Below are positions 60,669 through 64,000 of a DNA stretch of 64,000 nt, piece after piece (the stretch's first letter is position 1; every line of letters begins with the position of its first letter). The DNA is from Diplosphaera chodatii (taxonomy: Eukaryota > Chlorophyta > Trebouxiophyceae > Prasiolales > Stichococcaceae): assembly GCA_032358165.1 (NCBI GenBank), contig JAALGY010000012.1, positions 3,100,001 to 3,164,000 of the forward strand, written 5' to 3'. The notes under the pieces were generated by a model. It saw nothing but the letters and a program-made list of their open reading frames with translations. It was not told the DNA's origin and searched no databases. Made by a program: the position numbers and the translations under genes.

Positions 60669-61916
60669 TCGCCACAGCCGGGCGGGCACAGCAGCCTGCG
60701 CCTTTTGACCGGAGAGGGGCACGGCAGTAGTGAAGCCACTTGGGGAAGCAGCCAGCGTGTGTCGTCACGCAGCAGCGTGCACGTCTTCAGTCTACCGTAG
60801 ACATCTGGGTAGTACAGGCAGGTGTTGATCCTGCAGAGTTTGTTGTCACTGCACCTCAGTTGTTTGACTGTTCAGGGCATTGGCGCTTTGGCGGCATGAC
60901 CCAACATGAGCTGCCTTTGCGGTTGGACGATCAGATCAGATGGATGTCTCGTACGGCTGTTCTGCAAGTCACATTCGTGAAGTGCAGTCTGCAAGGTCGT
61001 GTTAGAGCCGGTATGGAAGCAAGTCCAGCTGGGACTACACACTTGCTGCATCCTTAAGATTCCCCGGCACTCAAAACCCCGGCCCGAGCCAATCGATCGC
61101 CCTCTTGCTCGCTTGCACACCGCGCCGTCGCTCGCAGCAGCTCTCTTGCCTCCAGCGTTCCCAGCCTTCGTCACCACGGCCGTCATATCGCTCGTAGCCA
61201 TCGGCTGCAGCCGCTCAAGCTTTCAGGTGAGGCACAAGCAATCGCCGAGAGCAACTCTGGTCCAGCCACCTACTTCTGGCCGTGTCTGCCGGATACAGAT
61301 TTGCTTTCAGTGCCGCTCCTATCCGTCTTCCACAGTTGCGTCTCCTGCAGCTGTGAGGCCCAGCAGGGTCAGGTCCCAGTTGCCATCCCACACGACCCTC
61401 ATGTTTGAATCTGCTTCTAGCAGGTGATCATCACCTTCGTCGCCATGGCGTTCACTAACATGACATTGCCACGCACTGCGTCGGTCGCTGGCCCCACCGG
61501 TAAGTCTATGGGTATGCCCTACCTACCGTCATTATGTCAGGAGCAGGTTGCATTTCGTCTTGTCTCATCTCCGCGCATGACTTGCACAGAAGGTACGATG
61601 CTACTGCCAAGTACGTTGCATGACGCAATGTTAGCTCTCATCACCATCGTTCCTGCTGTGCAGGCAAGGCCTCCGAGGCGGTCCGGGCGCCCTGCAGCAG
61701 CAGGTGCCACTTCACTCGTCTTGCTCATTTCGTTTCGAAAGTTTGTGACGCTTTCGTGCCCTGCGCAGCCATGATGTGCAAAGCTGGAAAGCTGCAGCAC
61801 GTTCCGTCGTATGTTTGACGTCTATGGGCCGTATCCGACATCCTGCGTGCACAAGTTCCGATCCCTGCCTCGTCTGCACCGTCTCGTCTCGCTCTCTGAC
61901 TCACAGCTTCTGAACG
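60669..61916. other. Intergenic region and probable 5' exons of the next gene
   Basis: No supported gene. At 61060-61230 there is a C/T-rich stretch that could be a transcription start region. At 61445 an ATG in good context (CGCCATGGCG) opens MAFTNMTLPRTASVAGPTG and is followed by GTAAGT at 61500, so it could be a first exon. A candidate next exon at 61664-61703 does not join in frame to the exon at 61917, so I leave this unresolved. Confidence 0.3.
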
Positions 61917-64000
61917 ATGGCTGGCTACAGATGCAACAGGCCCGAAGTGAAGCCCAAGGCCAGTCCTCTCAAGAAGGCGCTGCGCAGGCCGCTCCGCTGC
62001 GTCAAGGCCGCTGCCGCAAGCATTGCTGCAAAGGTGTGCCCCTTTTACTGTTGCCTGATTAGCACACAGTGCGTCGCATTACATCTTCTTTCATCTCTAT
62101 ATGTGTGATGAGGACTGCTACCAGCATATAGCTGCTGGCACACTGCAGTAACAGCATTGCTGCACGTGTCTCAGGGTGGCCATCGCTGCAGGGGCAGCGT
62201 GACAGGGGGTCTGGTTGCTACCCTGACGGCTAAAGTTTGTTCACGGTCGACACCGCAGGTGCAGCCCAAGGTCAAGGAGCCCACCCTGGAGGTGGACATC
62301 ACGGACCTGCTGCACCCGGCCGCCTTCCGCCTGCCGGTGCGCTTCCCGCTTCCTGCTGCCCTGTGCGTGGTCATGTGGTGCACAACATATTCTGCCAGCG
62401 TGTTCTCGACTGTATGTGGTCCTCCACAATGATGTCAACAGCTACGGGCCAGGCACATGTGCTACATGTCAATCGCCCCTTTTGCTGACGACACATCGCC
62501 TCTGGTGATGACAGGCCAACCCCCTGGACCTGGACATCTCCTTCCGACGCCCCTCGCGCGCCTGGGCCCTCGCCTGCGCCAAGGTATCTGCCCCCTGCGC
62601 CGCTGCTTTCATGCTGCCACGACGAGTGCCGCCTGTCCATGCAAACGCACTATTCAACACCTGCACACGCACGCCTATGGCGCCTCATTGTCGCCGGTTC
62701 ACACTCAGCGCAGCGACTGACCCCGCCGTTGGTGCTTCCTGACCCTGCCGTTGGTGCTTCCTTTCCGAGCAGAAGGGCGGGCGGCTGCCGGGCCGGTGGG
62801 AAGTGGAGCTGGAGGAGAAGCTGCTGGCGGTGCGCAACTACGGCACAGGGCTGCTCCAGCAGGTGCCCGACCACCTGGCCTTCCAGTGGGCCGCCGCCGA
62901 CGCCCTGATGGCCTGCCGCACGCCCACGGAGCTCGCGCACGCCATCGCGGCCCGCTTCCCCCACAGCACCTACGCGGTGCGGCTGCGTATCACTGCGATT
63001 CTGTTACCACTTGCATGTTCTGCGATGATGTGCCTGCAGCATGTTGCCATCTACGACTGCCGGGTGAGCATCATTCTTGCAGAACACTGTGCATAGTGTC
63101 CTGAAAGCTGAAGATGAGACTCACTAATGATATGGGCACCTCAGTCTTGGCCTCCCTATGCTGCTGCAGGAGATGGTGCAGCCCGAGCAGCGGAAGCCAT
63201 TGAGCCCAGCAACTGCCCCTGCTGCCGCCCCCGCTGACAACATCCAGGACCCCAGCCCTGCGCTGGAGTATGCCGCCAGCACACACCACGTCAGCGTCTG
63301 CCCCATCACCTTCAGCGTGCGGACCCTCGACTACGTGCCGCTGACCCGCAGCATCAGCTCCTGCCACTCCAGCCCCAGCACCCCGCCCACCCCGCAGCAA
63401 TGCACCTCCAGCGCCCCGCCCACCCCGAAGCATGCCACCTCCAGCCCTCCAGCCACCCCGCAGCAGTCGAGCTGCAGCGCACCGCCCACCCCGCGGCATG
63501 CCGGCACCAGCCCTCCAGCCACCCCGGAGCAGTCAAGCCGCAGCCCTCCAGCCACTCTGCAGCCCACCAACAGCCACCATCAACCCTGCGCCGACAGCAG
63601 CCCCTCCAGCATCGCCTCCCAGGTGCAGCCTGGTCCTTTGCATGCTGTTCTGTTCAAGCATCGTGACCGCAATTGAGGAGCTGCAGATTGCATGCTCCTC
63701 TGCACAGACAGGCTTATGTCATGTATTGCCCTGAACATCGACACGTGCAATTGACCACCTGCAAAGAAGCGATACTGATCTCTGACATGTACCCCGCGCA
63801 GGCCAGCGGCAGCACGCGCTCGACGCCGCAGTGGCGGCAGCGCACGGCCAGCGGCCTGGAGGTGGACGTGTCCCCCGTGCCGTGGGGCAGCCGCAGCCGC
63901 TTCGCCGAGATGCGCGCCGGCGGCTGCATCAGCCCCCCCGCAGCGCACCCTTCCTTCTATGGGAGGCAACCGGCTTTCTTGCCGGCCTGTGAGCCTACTG
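61917..64000 (+). CDS. Unrecognised Pro/Ser/Thr-rich protein, 3' end outside window
   Basis: Six exons, all in phase 0: 61917-62033, 62259-62336, 62515-62583, 62773-62976, 63170-63622 and 63802-64000 (open at the window end). The chosen start is an ATG in context AACGATGGCT. Residues 1-39 are very basic (VKPKASPLKKALRRPLR). Next comes LEVDITDLLHPAAFRLPANP, then an acidic helical segment (WEVELEEKLLAVRNYGTGLL) and FQWAAADALMA. Exon 5 encodes a low-complexity stretch of repeated S-x-P-P-(A/T)-T-P-x(2-3)-(S/A) units after LDYVPLTRSISSCHSS. The final part reads GLEVDVSPVPWGSRSRFAEM. I do not recognise the family. The disordered tail suggests a regulated scaffold or phosphoprotein, but that is a guess. 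Confidence 0.7.
63360..63570 (+). repeat. Degenerate Pro-rich repeat in exon 5
   Basis: Units of about 36 bp encode variants of SSAPPTPKHATSSPPATPQQ. They alternate between CACCCCGCCC-type and CCAGCCACCCC-type cores. This creates long antisense shadow frames that are not genes. Confidence 0.7.

Noticed and set aside
63331..63570. Minus-strand frames rich in Gly, Cys and Val near the window end
   Set aside because: They are antisense readings of the Pro-rich repeat in exon 5 of the plus-strand gene, whose six exons all join in phase.

Overview
The window is nuclear DNA of a photosynthetic eukaryote, most likely a green alga (Chlorophyta). The genes have many short introns ending in TGCAG, the codons are rich in CAG/CTG/GCG, and there is a convincing five-exon gene for Psb27, a lumenal photosystem II repair protein, with a chloroplast transit region and a twin-arginine lumen signal. 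Nothing bacterial is present: real genes can only be read by splicing, and most long uninterrupted frames are shadows.

About 59 kb (1 to ~58,990) is a tandem array of one 12 kb module. A landmark in the module recurs at 1, 15114, 27105, 39956 and 57300, giving four complete modules and a partial fifth at the array edge. Each module holds gene B (+), gene C (-), gene A (+), then fragments D (-). Gene A is the recognisable one: a TIR domain, an NB-ARC/STAND ATPase, a winged helix and an array of 42-residue kinesin-light-chain-type TPRs. That is the layout of an NLR-like innate immune or allorecognition receptor with TPRs in place of LRRs. All four A copies share the same eight-exon structure. 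Copy A1 is intact (1,860 codons, 28 TPRs). A2 carries an in-frame TAG and a 1-nt loss at a splice junction. A3 and A4 lose their last TPRs to a nonsense mutation and a 1-nt deletion. B, C and D look like relatives built of more degenerate TPRs. C is divergent from A, starting close to A's start codon, an arrangement reminiscent of paired plant NLRs. B, C and D are reported with modest or low confidence because several copies carry frame breaks.

Within A1 a block of seven TPRs (882 bp) is present three times in direct succession, apparently without a nucleotide change. This is a very recent expansion of the sensor domain. In module 4 a 5,542-bp transposable element (43993-49534) with long inverted ends and a perfect 7-bp target duplication CCAGTCT sits inside a C exon.

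To the right of the array lie single-copy genes: PSB27 (59353-60668) and a gene for an unrecognised Pro/Ser/Thr-rich protein (from ~61917, running off the window end).
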